From Arthrobacter_E sp044748305 (GTDB lineage Bacteria > Actinomycetota > Actinomycetes > Actinomycetales > Micrococcaceae): a stretch of 64,000 nt of DNA. The DNA is taken from contig NZ_JBIVFT010000002.1 of assembly GCF_044748305.1 (NCBI RefSeq), forward strand, positions 484,691-548,690, given 5' to 3'. Shown one piece after another: positions 16,440 through 25,391 of the stretch; position 1 is the stretch's first letter; every line of letters starts with the position of its first letter. Below the pieces are notes generated by a model. It worked only from the letters and a program-made list of their open reading frames with translations. It was not told where the DNA came from and searched no databases. The position numbers and the translations under genes are program-made.

Positions 16440-17567
16440 ATGCAATTCGGAATCTTCTCCGTGAGTGACATCACCACGGATCCCACCACGGGAACCACGC
16501 CCACCGAGCACGAACGGATCAAAGCGATCGTGGAGATCGCCAAGAAGGCCGATGAAGTGGGCCTGGACGTCTTCGCCATCGGCGAGCACCACAACCGCCC
16601 CTTCTTCTCCAGCTCCCCCACCACCACCCTGGCCTACATTGCGGCCCAGACCAAGCGCATCACCCTTTCGACGTCCACCACGCTGATCACGACCAATGAC
16701 CCGGTGAAGATCGCCGAGGACTTCGCGATGCTCCAGCATCTGGCGGACGGCCGGGTGGACGTCATGATGGGACGCGGCAACACCGCCCCGGTCTACCCCT
16801 GGTTCGGCAAGAACATCCAGGACGGCGTCAACCTGGCGATCGAGAACTACAGCCTGCTCCGCAAGCTCTGGGACGAGGACGTGGTGAACTGGCAGGGCCG
16901 CTTCCGCACGCCGCTGCAGAATTTCACCTCCACGCCTCGCCCGCTCGACGACGTCGCACCCTTCGTCTGGCACGGATCCATCCGGACGCCGCAGATCGCC
17001 GAGCTGGCCGCCTACTACGGTGACGGTTTCTTCGCCAACAACATCTTCTGGCCCAAGGAGCACTACCAGAAGCTCATCGGCCTGTATCGCGAACGCTATG
17101 AGCACTATGGCCATGGCACCGCGGAGCAGGCCATCGTGGGCCTCGGCGGTCAGTTCTTCATGCGCCGCAACTCCCAGGATGCGGTCCGTGAGTTCCGCCC
17201 CTACTTCGACAACGCCCCCGTCTACGGACACGGCCCGTCCTTGGAGGACTTCACCTCGCAGACTCCGCTCACGGTCGGCAGCCCGCAGGAGGTCATCGAG
17301 AAGACCCTCTCGTTCCGCGAGACCTTCGGCGACTACCAGCGCCAGTTGTTCCTGCTCGATCACGCCGGCCTGCCGCTGAAGACGGTTCTGGAACAGCTCG
17401 ACCTGCTGGGCGAGATCCTTCCGGAGCTCCGCAAGGGCTTCGCCGAGGGACGGCCGGCCACGGTACCCGAGGCGCCGACTCACGAGTCCCTGCTCGCTGC
17501 GAAGCTCGCGAAAGAAAGCACGGCGTCGGAGCAGAGCGCAACCGCCCTTGAGGACGGCGTTCGATGA
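16440..17567 (+). CDS. LLM-class flavin-dependent oxidoreductase (luciferase-like)
   Basis: Predicted FMNH2-dependent monooxygenase with a bacterial-luciferase TIM-barrel fold. The 375-residue protein begins MQFGIFSVSDITTD, has the typical block VGLDVFAIGEHHNRPFF, the phosphate-site region RVDVMMGRGNTAPVYPWFGK, and the later VWHGSIRTPQIAELAAYYGDGFFAN. The organic substrate is unknown. The ATG at 16440 has an AGGAGG ribosome site 6 bases upstream; the longer frame is rejected because it crosses the promoter palindrome. The stop overlaps the next start by 4 bases (ATGA), so it forms an operon with the MarR gene. Confidence 0.92.
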   Translation: MQFGIFSVSDITTDPTTGTTPTEHERIKAIVEIAKKADEVGLDVFAIGEHHNRPFFSSSPTTTLAYIAAQTKRITLSTSTTLITTNDPVKIAEDFAMLQHLADGRVDVMMGRGNTAPVYPWFGKNIQDGVNLAIENYSLLRKLWDEDVVNWQGRFRTPLQNFTSTPRPLDDVAPFVWHGSIRTPQIAELAAYYGDGFFANNIFWPKEHYQKLIGLYRERYEHYGHGTAEQAIVGLGGQFFMRRNSQDAVREFRPYFDNAPVYGHGPSLEDFTSQTPLTVGSPQEVIEKTLSFRETFGDYQRQLFLLDHAGLPLKTVLEQLDLLGEILPELRKGFAEGRPATVPEAPTHESLLAAKLAKESTASEQSATALEDGVR

Positions 17568-18034
17568 GCAAGAACCCGTCCGTCAGACTGGCCGCGGCGT
17601 GCTGGGAGTCACTGTTCCGCACACAGGTGGCGGTCATGCGGCGCCTCAATCAGGCCCCGGCATTTCGCCAGGTCGGCGTGAGCCACAAGCTGAGCGTCAA
17701 GGAGTACGACGTCCTCTTCACGCTCAGCCGGTGCCCCAGCGGATGGCTGCGACTGCATGAGATCAATGACCGGGTCCTGCTCAGTCAGTCCAGTCTCAGC
17801 CGCTTGGTGGAGCGCCTGGAGAATCGCGGTCTCATCGAACGGCAAGCGGCCCCCGAGGACGGGCGGGGCATTCTGATCAGACTCACCGACGAAGGACGCT
17901 CGGTACAGAAGGAGATCGGACGGGCTCACGTCCGAGACATCGCGGCGCTGGTCGGGCCCGTGCTCAGCGAGGACGAGATGACCGAGCTAATGCGCCTGAC
18001 GGAGAAGCTGAGGGCCGGGCTCCCCCCGTCCTGA
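17564..18034 (+). CDS. MarR-family transcriptional regulator
   Basis: A 156-residue winged-helix repressor. The DNA-binding core runs from about residue 45 (VKEYDVLFTLSRCPSGWLRLHEI) through the recognition helix (LLSQSSLSRLVERLENRGLIER) to the wing (EDGRGILIRLTDEGR), with dimerisation helices at both ends. MarR proteins usually respond to small phenolic or electrophilic ligands and repress the adjacent operon. Here the overlapping monooxygenase gene and the 26-bp palindrome 42 bp upstream of it are the obvious targets. Confidence 0.93.
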   Translation: MSKNPSVRLAAACWESLFRTQVAVMRRLNQAPAFRQVGVSHKLSVKEYDVLFTLSRCPSGWLRLHEINDRVLLSQSSLSRLVERLENRGLIERQAAPEDGRGILIRLTDEGRSVQKEIGRAHVRDIAALVGPVLSEDEMTELMRLTEKLRAGLPPS

Positions 18035-18053
18035 AAAATCCTCGACGCACAGC

Positions 18054-18092
18054 AGAGGCTCCGGTGCTCATGCCCATGGCACCGGAGCCTCT
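18054..18092. terminator. Bidirectional terminator between MarR and the anchored secreted protein
   Basis: A perfect 14-bp stem (AGAGGCTCCGGTGC/GCACCGGAGCCTCT) with an 11-base loop between two convergent genes. There is no long T run on either side. Confidence 0.65.
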
Positions 18093-18149
18093 ACTGCCTA
18101 CCGCGCCGGTTCTCAGTCACTCAGAGAAGCGGCGGAAATCCCTCACCAC

Positions 18150-19031
18150 TCAGGAGTGGGAGGACCTGCGACGGGCGACCAGCCAGACGAGAGCCAGCAC
18201 CCCGAGGGCGCCCGCTCCAGCGGCCGCCATGAGGACCCGCTGCATCACGCTGGACGCCTCTGGCGCAGCGGACGTCTCGGCCGCCTGAGCCGCGGGCTGG
18301 ACCTCGGACTGTTGCACGTCGACACGGCCCTTGGCATCGAAGCCTCCGGCGGAGCCGCTCTTGTCGTAGCTGCTTCCCGGCTGCTTGTCTCCGTAGGCCG
18401 TAGCCACCTTGTGCTGATAGCCGGCGATGCTGATCGGGGCCTTGCCGATGGATTCGACGGCGGAATCATTGAGCGCCCGGACCTGCTGGCCCGACACCGA
18501 GTACCAGGCACCGATCTGAGGTTCGAGCAAAAGCTCGCCGCCCTTGGCCAAAGTGGCCATCTGTCGCTCAGTGTCGCCGCTGGCCACATTGACTGCCTTC
18601 CAGGAGCCGGAGGCATCCGGTGCCGTGAAAAGCGTCTGCTTGCTGGCACCCTGGTTTGTGGAGAACGCCACGTAGTACAGCGTTCCCGGCTCCTTCGAGC
18701 TTCCTTGCACGAAACCTGGGCTGAGCGCGTACACGGGGATCGCGGTCGGCTCGATCTTCAGAGCCGACGGCCCCTTCGCCAGGGCATCAGCCGCTGCGGA
18801 CACTCCCTGCTTGGCCAGTCCTACGGCCGGCTGCGAGGCCTGCGCCTTCACGGCCTGCTGAATCAGTGTTGCGGCATCCTGGGAGGTGGCTGCAGCACGG
18901 GCCTTGGCCTGGTCCCCCTGACCGAGAGGTGACGCCTGCGCCGCCGAAGCGCCCAGGAAGGTGCCCGCGACAAGTGCGGAGACACCCAGAATGCGAAGCC
19001 CTGAACGGTGGCTGAAGTTGTTCTTCCTCAT
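18150..19031 (-). CDS. Secreted, C-terminally membrane-anchored protein of unknown function
   Basis: A 293-residue precursor with a clear signal peptide (RRNN-type basic start, hydrophobic core ILGVSALVAGTFLGASAAQA to about residue 32). The extracellular region (about 33-260) is rich in alanine, serine and glutamine, and a C-terminal transmembrane helix (VLMAAAGAGALGVLALVWLV) is followed by ARRRSSHS. There is no LPXTG, so it is held by the helix itself. No known domain is recognised. It starts 2 bases after the stop of the papain-like protease gene, with a weak ribosome site, which suggests translational coupling. It could be an anchor, substrate, chaperone or inhibitor for that protease; this is inference from position alone. 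Confidence 0.75.
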   Translation of the reverse strand: MRKNNFSHRSGLRILGVSALVAGTFLGASAAQASPLGQGDQAKARAAATSQDAATLIQQAVKAQASQPAVGLAKQGVSAAADALAKGPSALKIEPTAIPVYALSPGFVQGSSKEPGTLYYVAFSTNQGASKQTLFTAPDASGSWKAVNVASGDTERQMATLAKGGELLLEPQIGAWYSVSGQQVRALNDSAVESIGKAPISIAGYQHKVATAYGDKQPGSSYDKSGSAGGFDAKGRVDVQQSEVQPAAQAAETSAAPEASSVMQRVLMAAAGAGALGVLALVWLVARRRSSHS

Positions 19032-19033
19032 GA

Positions 19034-19633
19034 TCAGGCCCCGATTCCGTAGAGCGTGTGCGTCCAGCTGAAGGTGTTGTTGGACACGTACCAGGAGTAC
19101 GTGGAGGTGTTGATCCTTGGGTTACTTGCCCACGGATCGTGGTACTGAACGGTGCTGTTGGATGCGTCATAGCCGATCAGCGTCATCATGTGACCTCCTC
19201 CGGAAGACCACAGGATGCGGGTCATGACCGGACGGTTGGCCGAGATCTGGTTCTGCAGCGTGCTGTAGGAGATCGTGTTGCTGATGTAGCTGCCGGCCGA
19301 CAGACCGATCGTTCTGAACGCCTGCTGATCATTGGCAAGAGTGGCCTGATTGTTCGCGCAGCTCGCGTTGACCGCGTTGCCGAACGCCATGTTGCAGAAC
19401 TGGTTCTGCGAGTACTGCTTGTAGCCGAAGTAGTTGGCGACGCTGTTGCCGGTGGCGGCCCAGCACCAATTGCTCTTCTCTTGCGCCTGTCCCGTGTAGT
19501 TGAGATACCACGAGGCTGGGGCGGCCTGCGCCGCAGGCGCGGCAAGCAGACCCATGGACAGGGTGAGACAGGCGGTCAGCATGGCCGCCATGATGGTCAG
19601 GCTTTTTCGAATCCCGCGGAATAACGATTTCAC
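19034..19633 (-). CDS. Secreted papain-like cysteine protease (C39/C70-like fold)
   Basis: A 199-residue precursor with a signal peptide ending near residue 37 (AAPAAQA). The mature domain shows the papain-type signature QEKSNWCWAA with the nucleophile C57 and oxyanion glutamine Q51, the general-base histidine in SSGGGHMMTLIGYD (H148), and a supporting aspartate in YHDPWASNP (D166). The full triad is therefore present. Such short NWCWAA proteins belong to the papain-like family that includes C39-like and AvrRpt2-like enzymes; the substrate is unknown. The GTG at 19633 follows GGAAGGAG by 5 bases. It is first in a two-gene operon with the membrane-anchored protein. Confidence 0.85.
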   Translation of the reverse strand: MKSLFRGIRKSLTIMAAMLTACLTLSMGLLAAPAAQAAPASWYLNYTGQAQEKSNWCWAATGNSVANYFGYKQYSQNQFCNMAFGNAVNASCANNQATLANDQQAFRTIGLSAGSYISNTISYSTLQNQISANRPVMTRILWSSGGGHMMTLIGYDASNSTVQYHDPWASNPRINTSTYSWYVSNNTFSWTHTLYGIGA

Positions 19634-19682
19634 GCAAACTCCTTCCGGCGCCGATCAGGCGCTGAACTCAGGGAACATGACG

Positions 19683-19711
19683 GGTTAAGGGTCGCTGACA
19701 AAAGCTGTCAA
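19683..19711 (-). promoter_or_regulatory. Candidate promoter of the protease operon
   Basis: On the minus strand TTGACA (19706-19711) is followed 17 bp later by TTAACC (19683-19688), about 50 bp before the GTG start. The -35 is perfect and the -10 is poor. The surrounding 19634-19819 stretch is AT-richer than the window average and holds no gene. Confidence 0.4.
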
Positions 19712-19819
19712 GACAAGAGAAAATTACGTAAATGTCCAACATTTTTTGAAGGCTTCACGTCTCAGCGATCTCACAGCGGATTCCTCAGAACCCACAGGCA
19801 CGCGTGAAAGACTGAAGCC

Positions 19820-20338
19820 ATGAACAGCACGACGGACCTCCCGGGCCGGCAGGCCGCGAGCGGCGAGCACCGCCCGGGGTTCGACCAGAGGCCCGCCGCA
19901 GACGGAGCAGAGGCCACCACGGCGTCGTCCGCTCGTGCGCGTCTGACCGGGCAAGTGCTGCGTTTCACCGCCGTCGGCGTCGTGTGCACTCTTGCCTCGA
20001 TGGGGCTCTTCGCCTTCCTCCGGCCCTCCCTCGGCCCGCAATGGGCCAATGCCCTCGCGCTGATCTCGACCTCGGTCCTCAACACTGCCCTGAACCGCGC
20101 CGCGACCTTCCGCATCAAGGACAGGCGTGGGGCTGCGCGAGACCAGGCCCGAGGGCTGATCGTCATGGGTATCGCGTGGGTGATCACGGCATCCAGCCTG
20201 GTGATCCTGCACTGGTTCCTGCCGCATGCCAGCGTCACCGAGGAACTATGGACCACCACACTGGCCGGGTTCCTGGCCACAGTGGTCCGCTTCGCACTGT
20301 TCCGTCAGTGGATTTTCCGCCGGGCCAAGGACGCCTGA
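19820..20338 (+). CDS. GtrA-like membrane protein
   Basis: A 172-residue protein with a polar N-terminal tail of about 45 residues and four hydrophobic helices. The first (LRFTAVGVVCTLASMGLFAFL) and the segment ALALISTSVLNTALNRAATFRIKDR match the GtrA pattern, where an asparagine-arginine motif precedes the cytosolic turn. GtrA proteins are thought to help flip polyprenyl-linked sugars across the membrane for cell-surface glycosylation. No glycosyltransferase is adjacent, so the partner is unknown. The last helix ends in the basic FRQWIFRRAKDA tail. The ribosome site is weak. Confidence 0.85.
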   Translation: MNSTTDLPGRQAASGEHRPGFDQRPAADGAEATTASSARARLTGQVLRFTAVGVVCTLASMGLFAFLRPSLGPQWANALALISTSVLNTALNRAATFRIKDRRGAARDQARGLIVMGIAWVITASSLVILHWFLPHASVTEELWTTTLAGFLATVVRFALFRQWIFRRAKDA

Positions 20339-20354
20339 GCGGCCCGACTGCCGG

Positions 20355-21503
20355 CTAGGACGGCATGAACGTCCGCATGACCTCCCCGACGGCACGCGCC
20401 GTCGTCTCCAGCTCCAGTTCCGTCGTGCCCGCGCCAAGACTGAAACGCACCGCCGTCAACGCCACATCAGCCGGATAGCCCATGGCACTGAGCACGGCGG
20501 AAGGTTCGGTGGAGCCGGCGGCGCATGCCGAACCGCTGGAGCAGACGATTCCGCGCCGCTCAAGCTCCAGCAAGGTGGTCTCCCCCGCAACCCGGGGGAA
20601 GCAGAACGACGCCGAAGAAGGCAGTCGGCTGGAGGGATGCCCCGTCAGTTCGGCGCCCGGCACGGCTGTGAGCACGGCGGCCACGAACCGATCCCGCCGT
20701 TGCGCCAGAAGTCCCGCCTGTTCGCGGCGTTCCGCATCCGCGAGTTCCAGCGCCGTCGCGAAGGCGAGCGCCCCGGCGACGTCCTCCGTTCCGGAGCGGC
20801 GCCCTCGCTGTTGCCCGCCGCCGTGGACGAGAGGTTCGAAAGGCGTGCGCGCCTTCAGATACAGCACCCCGTTGCCCTTGGGCGCACCCAGCTTGTGACC
20901 GGCCAGACTCAGGGCATCCACCCCCAGGTCCTTCACGTTCAACGGCAGGGAGCCGGCGGCCTGCACGGCATCACTGTGGAACGGAACCTCTGCCTCGTGT
21001 GCGACGGCGGCCAGCGCCGCCACGTCCTGCACCGTGCCGACCTCGTTGTTGGCGTACATGACACTCGCCACAGCGGTCCGTTCCCCCAGCAGCCCTGCGA
21101 ACGCCTCCGCGTCGACCGTGCCGTGCCGGTCGACCGGCACCACGTCGATGGCGAATCCGTGCATCCGGGCCAGGAAGTCAGCCGATTCTACGACGGCGGG
21201 ATGCTCGATGGCGCTGATCAGGATCCGGTCCCTGACCGGTTCACGCCGCCGCCGGCCCAGCGCGATGCCTTTCAATGCCGCGTTGTCCGCCTCGGTCCCG
21301 CCCGAGGTGAACATCAGCTCGGCCGGCCGGCATCCCAGAAGCGCGGCGGTCCGTTTCCGGGCATCCTCCAGGACGTTGCGGGCCGCGTCCCCCACCTCAT
21401 GATGGCTTGAGGCGTTCCCGAAAGTACCGGAGAGCACCGGCCAGATGGCGTGGAGGACCTCGGGCCGTACGGGCGTGGTGGCGGCATTGTCGAGATAGAT
21501 CAC
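20355..21503 (-). CDS. nifS: Cysteine desulfurase, NAD-operon type (NifS/IscS family)
   Basis: PLP enzyme taking sulfur from cysteine for Fe-S cluster assembly. The 382-residue protein has the PLP lysine in AGHKLGAPKG (K204), the cofactor-stacking histidine in ISAIEHPAV, and the persulfide-carrying cysteine in CSSGSACAAG (C327). The short loop around C327 is of the group I (IscS/NifS) type. It is the last gene of an operon in which every junction is a 4-bp ATGA overlap, after nadA, nadB and nadC. NadA needs a [4Fe-4S] cluster, so this is probably a dedicated sulfur donor for quinolinate synthase. Confidence 0.95.
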   Translation of the reverse strand: MIYLDNAATTPVRPEVLHAIWPVLSGTFGNASSHHEVGDAARNVLEDARKRTAALLGCRPAELMFTSGGTEADNAALKGIALGRRRREPVRDRILISAIEHPAVVESADFLARMHGFAIDVVPVDRHGTVDAEAFAGLLGERTAVASVMYANNEVGTVQDVAALAAVAHEAEVPFHSDAVQAAGSLPLNVKDLGVDALSLAGHKLGAPKGNGVLYLKARTPFEPLVHGGGQQRGRRSGTEDVAGALAFATALELADAERREQAGLLAQRRDRFVAAVLTAVPGAELTGHPSSRLPSSASFCFPRVAGETTLLELERRGIVCSSGSACAAGSTEPSAVLSAMGYPADVALTAVRFSLGAGTTELELETTARAVGEVMRTFMPS

Positions 21504-22411
21504 GGCGTGCTGCGGACGCTGATGTCGATGTCGAGCCCCAGATCCAGCGCCGCGACGCTGTGGGTGAGCGCCCCGGAGGAGATCACGTCGACGCCGGTGG
21601 CAGCGATGTCCGCGATCGTCTCCAGCCGTACGTTCCCGCTCGCCTCCACGATCGCCCGGCCGTCCACCTGACGAACCCCCTCCGCCAGGTCCTCCAAGGA
21701 GAAGTTGTCCAGCATGATGGTGTCCACCCCCGCGGCCAGGACCGGTTCGATCATGTCCAGGCGGTCCACCTCGACCTCCACGTGGACCGTATGGCCCAGC
21801 CGCGACTTGCCGTCCAGCAGGGCCTCCGTGATCTTCGACGGATCGCCGCCGGTCAGCACCGCCAGGTGATTGTCCTTGACCATGACGGCGTCGGAGAGGC
21901 TGTACCGGTGGTTATGGCCACCGCCGCAGCGCACGGCATAGCGCTCCAGGGCGCGAAGCCCCGGCGTCGTCTTCCGCGTATCGGCCACCCGTGCCGCCGT
22001 TCCGGCGACAGCCTGGACGAGCGCGGCGGTCGCCGTGGCGATGGCACTCATGCGCTGCACCAGGTTCAGTGCGATACGTTCGCCGAGCAGCACGGCCCGC
22101 GCCGGACCCTGGATTCTCGCCAGCACGGTTCCGGCGTCGAAGGACGCTCCCTCGGAGACCAGCAACGTCACCCGGACGGACGGATCCACCAGCGCAAAGA
22201 CGCGAAGCAGCACGGATCCTCCACTGAGGACCCCTGGGACCCTGGCGCGCAGCACCGCGTCCGCCGTCGACTCCACCGGAAGATAAGCCTCCCCTGTCAG
22301 ATCGCCGTGCGAGGAGTCCTCCTCCAGCGCATTCAGGATGATCTTGTCCACTGCCCGAGGCTCCGGCGGGGCCAGGTAGGAAACGGTGCTCTGTTCTGCG
22401 GTCTGGGTCAC
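21500..22411 (-). CDS. nadC: Nicotinate-nucleotide diphosphorylase (quinolinate phosphoribosyltransferase)
   Basis: Converts quinolinate and PRPP to nicotinate mononucleotide, the third step of de novo NAD synthesis. The 303-residue protein has the family signatures: an N-terminal ALEEDSSHGDLT block, then ADTRKTTPGLRALERYAVRCGGG leading into HNHRYSLSDAVMVKDNH, which carry the substrate- and phosphate-binding arginine, lysine and histidine residues. It overlaps nadB by 4 bp upstream and nifS by 4 bp downstream. Confidence 0.97.
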   Translation of the reverse strand: MTQTAEQSTVSYLAPPEPRAVDKIILNALEEDSSHGDLTGEAYLPVESTADAVLRARVPGVLSGGSVLLRVFALVDPSVRVTLLVSEGASFDAGTVLARIQGPARAVLLGERIALNLVQRMSAIATATAALVQAVAGTAARVADTRKTTPGLRALERYAVRCGGGHNHRYSLSDAVMVKDNHLAVLTGGDPSKITEALLDGKSRLGHTVHVEVEVDRLDMIEPVLAAGVDTIMLDNFSLEDLAEGVRQVDGRAIVEASGNVRLETIADIAATGVDVISSGALTHSVAALDLGLDIDISVRSTP

Positions 22412-24093
22412 GGGACGGACACCTTCCTGCTGTTCTGCCCCGGCTGGCCGGGGACTGGGGGAACGACGGCGGCACCGCGAGTGCGCCAGCCGTAATGCTG
22501 GACTTCCGGCTCGGCTTCGGGTGGCGCGTCAGAGCGGAAATGGGCCCCGACGCTCGCGGAGCGTGCCAAGGCCCCTGCGACCAGGGCCCGCGCCGCGAGC
22601 ACACTGTGCCTGAAAGACGGTTCGAGAGTGCGCTCGGCCAGCCAGCTGTCCAGGATCACGGCAAGACGGCTGAGCGCCTCGCCCGTGCGGGACATCCCGG
22701 CATCGGCCGTCATGAGCGATTGCAGGACGGCGAGATCCGGGGCAGGGACGTCCGCAGCATCACCGATCCAAGCACTGGGGACGGGAAGGGAACCGACGGT
22801 CAGTTCCCCGCGCGCGTCGCAGGCCTCCGTCCTCTCCTCGGCGATCGCTTCGACGGCCCGCCGTGCGAACACCAGCCCCTCCAGAAGTGAGTTCGACGCG
22901 AGACGATTCGCGCCGTGGACGCCGGTGCAGGCCACCTCGCCCGCGGCCCACAGGCCCGGCACTGAGCTCCGGCCCCACAGGTCCGTCGCCACTCCGCCCA
23001 TCCAGTAGTGCGCGGCCGGGGAAACCGGCACGGTCTCATGCTCCCAGTCGATGCCGGCCAGCGCGAGGGCCGCGCTGATGCTCGGGAACCGCCGGGCCAG
23101 GAAACCGGGGCCGTGACGCTCCGCCAGGGGCCTCGCGTCCAGGAACACCGCGCCTTCCGGAGTTCCGAGTTCGTTCAGATGCCGGGCGACGGCGCGCGAG
23201 ACCACGTCCCGCGGCGCGAGCTCGGCCAGGGGGTGGTAGGCCGGCATGAAGCGCGTTCCGTCCGCATCCAGCAGCACGGCGCCTTCGCCTCGGACCGCCT
23301 CCGAAATCAGCCAGCCGTCCTGTTCCTGCCCCGGCAAGCGCAGCGCCGTCGGGTGGAACTGGAGGAATTCCGCATCCGTCACCACCGCGCCGGCCTCCAA
23401 GGCGAGCCCGATTCCCTCGCCGAGGGCTCCGGCCGGGTTGGTGGTCCGGGCGTACAGCCGCCCGGCGCCGCCGGTGGTGAGCAATACGTGGACCGCCGGG
23501 AGCGATTGCCGCCGCCCAGAGCGCTCGAACACCACCCCTTGCACGCGGTCCTCGTCGCCTGAATTCCGCATGAGCGCCGTGACTGTCGCGTTCTCCAGAA
23601 GGACGACGCGTCCTTCCAGAGCGAGGTCCAGCACTGCTGCGATCAGGGCTTTCACCAGACCCGCGCCGGTCGCATCCCCACCGACGTGCAGAATACGGGC
23701 ATGCGAATGGGCCGCCTCCAAGCCGAGCGCGTAGCCGCCGGAAGGATCGCGGTCGAAGCGGACCCCGAAGCGTTCCAGGCTCGTGATGTCCTCCGCCGCC
23801 GAAGAGCACAGGATCCGTACCGCCTCCGGATCACCAAGGCCGGCCCCTGCCGCGAGAGTGTCCTGAATGTGTGCGGCCACGGAGTCCCCGGGAGCGCGTT
23901 GCCTCTCGGGCAGCACGGCACAGATGCCTCCCTGAGCGGCTGCGCTATTGCTGTCCTCCAGCTCACCCCTGGTCAGCAGCGCCACGTTCAGGCCCGACTC
24001 CGCGGCGAGCAGCGTGGCGTAGAGTCCCGCGATACCGGAGCCGACGACGGCGAGCTGCACGCCGTCGTCGACGGCGCCGGCGGGGCGTGTCAT
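22408..24093 (-). CDS. nadB: L-aspartate oxidase
   Basis: FAD enzyme oxidising aspartate to iminoaspartate, the first step of de novo NAD synthesis. The 561-residue protein shows the FAD dinucleotide fold near the N-terminus (VVGSGIAGLYATLLAAESG), the succinate dehydrogenase-like substrate segment LQFHPTALRLPG, the catalytic arginine region LAPRDVVSRAVARHL, and the FAD-contacting VACTGVHGANRLASNSLLEGL. It is joined to nadA and nadC by 4-bp ATGA overlaps, consistent with tight co-production because iminoaspartate is unstable. Confidence 0.97.
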   Translation of the reverse strand: MTRPAGAVDDGVQLAVVGSGIAGLYATLLAAESGLNVALLTRGELEDSNSAAAQGGICAVLPERQRAPGDSVAAHIQDTLAAGAGLGDPEAVRILCSSAAEDITSLERFGVRFDRDPSGGYALGLEAAHSHARILHVGGDATGAGLVKALIAAVLDLALEGRVVLLENATVTALMRNSGDEDRVQGVVFERSGRRQSLPAVHVLLTTGGAGRLYARTTNPAGALGEGIGLALEAGAVVTDAEFLQFHPTALRLPGQEQDGWLISEAVRGEGAVLLDADGTRFMPAYHPLAELAPRDVVSRAVARHLNELGTPEGAVFLDARPLAERHGPGFLARRFPSISAALALAGIDWEHETVPVSPAAHYWMGGVATDLWGRSSVPGLWAAGEVACTGVHGANRLASNSLLEGLVFARRAVEAIAEERTEACDARGELTVGSLPVPSAWIGDAADVPAPDLAVLQSLMTADAGMSRTGEALSRLAVILDSWLAERTLEPSFRHSVLAARALVAGALARSASVGAHFRSDAPPEAEPEVQHYGWRTRGAAVVPPVPGQPGQNSRKVSVP

Positions 24094-25391
24094 GGCCTGG
24101 CCGCCAGCATGCGTTCAAGCGCCACACGGGCGCCCTGCTGAACGTCCGGCTCGACCTCGATCCGGTTCACCACGCGCCCCGCGACCAGTTCCTCCAGCAC
24201 CCAGGCAAGGTAGGCCGGATGGATGCGGTACATGGTGGAGCAGGGGCAGATCACCGGATCGAGGCAGAAGATGGTGTGCTGGGGGTACTCGGCGGCGAGG
24301 CGGTTCACCATGTTGATCTCGGTGCCGATGGCGAAAGTCGTCGGCTCGGTGGCAGCGGCCACGGCCTTGCGGATATGGTCCGTGGAGCCGGCGGAGTCGG
24401 CCGCGTCCACCACATCCATGGGGCACTCGGGGTGCACGATCACCGTGACGCCCGGATAGTCCTCACGGGCCTTCTCGATCTGGGCCACCGTGAAACGCTT
24501 GTGGACCGAGCAGAAGCCCTGCCACAGGATGACACGGGCGTCCTCAAGCGCCTCTTCGCTGTTCCCACCCAGTTCCTTGCGCGGGTTCCACAGCGGCATC
24601 TGTTCCAGCGGAACGCCCATCGCTTTCGCGGTGTTGCGGCCGAGGTGCTGGTCCGGGAAGAAGAGAACGCGCCGGCCGCGTTCGAAAGCCCATTCCAGGA
24701 CGGTGGCGGCGTTCGAGGATGTGCAGACGATACCGCCGTGCTCGCCGCAGAACGCCTTGAGCGCTGCGGAGGAGTTCATGTAGGTCACCGGAATGACCGG
24801 GACCTTGCCCTCGGAGTCCGCCTCGGAGCCGTAGATCTCCTCCAATTGTTCCCAGCACTCCTGCACCGAGTCGATGTCGGCCATATCGGCCATGGAACAG
24901 CCGGCCGCGAGGTTCGGCAGGATGACCGCCTGGGCATCGGTGGAGAGGATGTCCGCGGTCTCCGCCATGAAGTGGACGCCACAGAAGATGATCGCCTCGG
25001 CATCCGGACGGGTCAGCGCAGCGTTGGCGAGCTGGAAGGAGTCACCGATGAAGTCGGCGTGCCGCACCACCTCGTCGCGCTGGTAGAAGTGCCCCAGGAT
25101 GACGGCACGGTCCCCCAGAGTCTGCTTGGCCGCCAGGATCCGCTCATGAAGCTCTGCTTCCGGGGCCTGCTTGTACTCGGCCGGGATCTGAGCCTGCCGA
25201 GGGGTCGCAGCGGGTGCCACGTCGGCGCTCGAGGCTCCCGGACCGTAGGCGGGGGTGCCTGCTGCGGCCTCGGCCGCGTCATATTCCCAGGGGCCGGCCG
25301 CCAGATCGGTGCTGCACGTGCCCTGAGCCGCGCTGGAGGACTCCGCCTCTGCACGGGTGATGAGCTGGATGGTGGCGTTGACACTGCTCAT
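24090..25391 (-). CDS. nadA: Quinolinate synthase
   Basis: Fe-S enzyme that condenses iminoaspartate with dihydroxyacetone phosphate to quinolinate. The 433-residue protein has about 80 N-terminal residues of acidic, low-complexity sequence before the core. The three cluster-ligand cysteines are visible in NLAAGCSMADMAD, HPECPMDVVD and DPVICPCSTMYRIHP. Its first base lies in the ATGA overlap with the nrtR stop. It heads the biosynthetic part of the nrtR-nadA-nadB-nadC-nifS operon. Confidence 0.97.
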   Translation of the reverse strand: MSSVNATIQLITRAEAESSSAAQGTCSTDLAAGPWEYDAAEAAAGTPAYGPGASSADVAPAATPRQAQIPAEYKQAPEAELHERILAAKQTLGDRAVILGHFYQRDEVVRHADFIGDSFQLANAALTRPDAEAIIFCGVHFMAETADILSTDAQAVILPNLAAGCSMADMADIDSVQECWEQLEEIYGSEADSEGKVPVIPVTYMNSSAALKAFCGEHGGIVCTSSNAATVLEWAFERGRRVLFFPDQHLGRNTAKAMGVPLEQMPLWNPRKELGGNSEEALEDARVILWQGFCSVHKRFTVAQIEKAREDYPGVTVIVHPECPMDVVDAADSAGSTDHIRKAVAAATEPTTFAIGTEINMVNRLAAEYPQHTIFCLDPVICPCSTMYRIHPAYLAWVLEELVAGRVVNRIEVEPDVQQGARVALERMLAARP

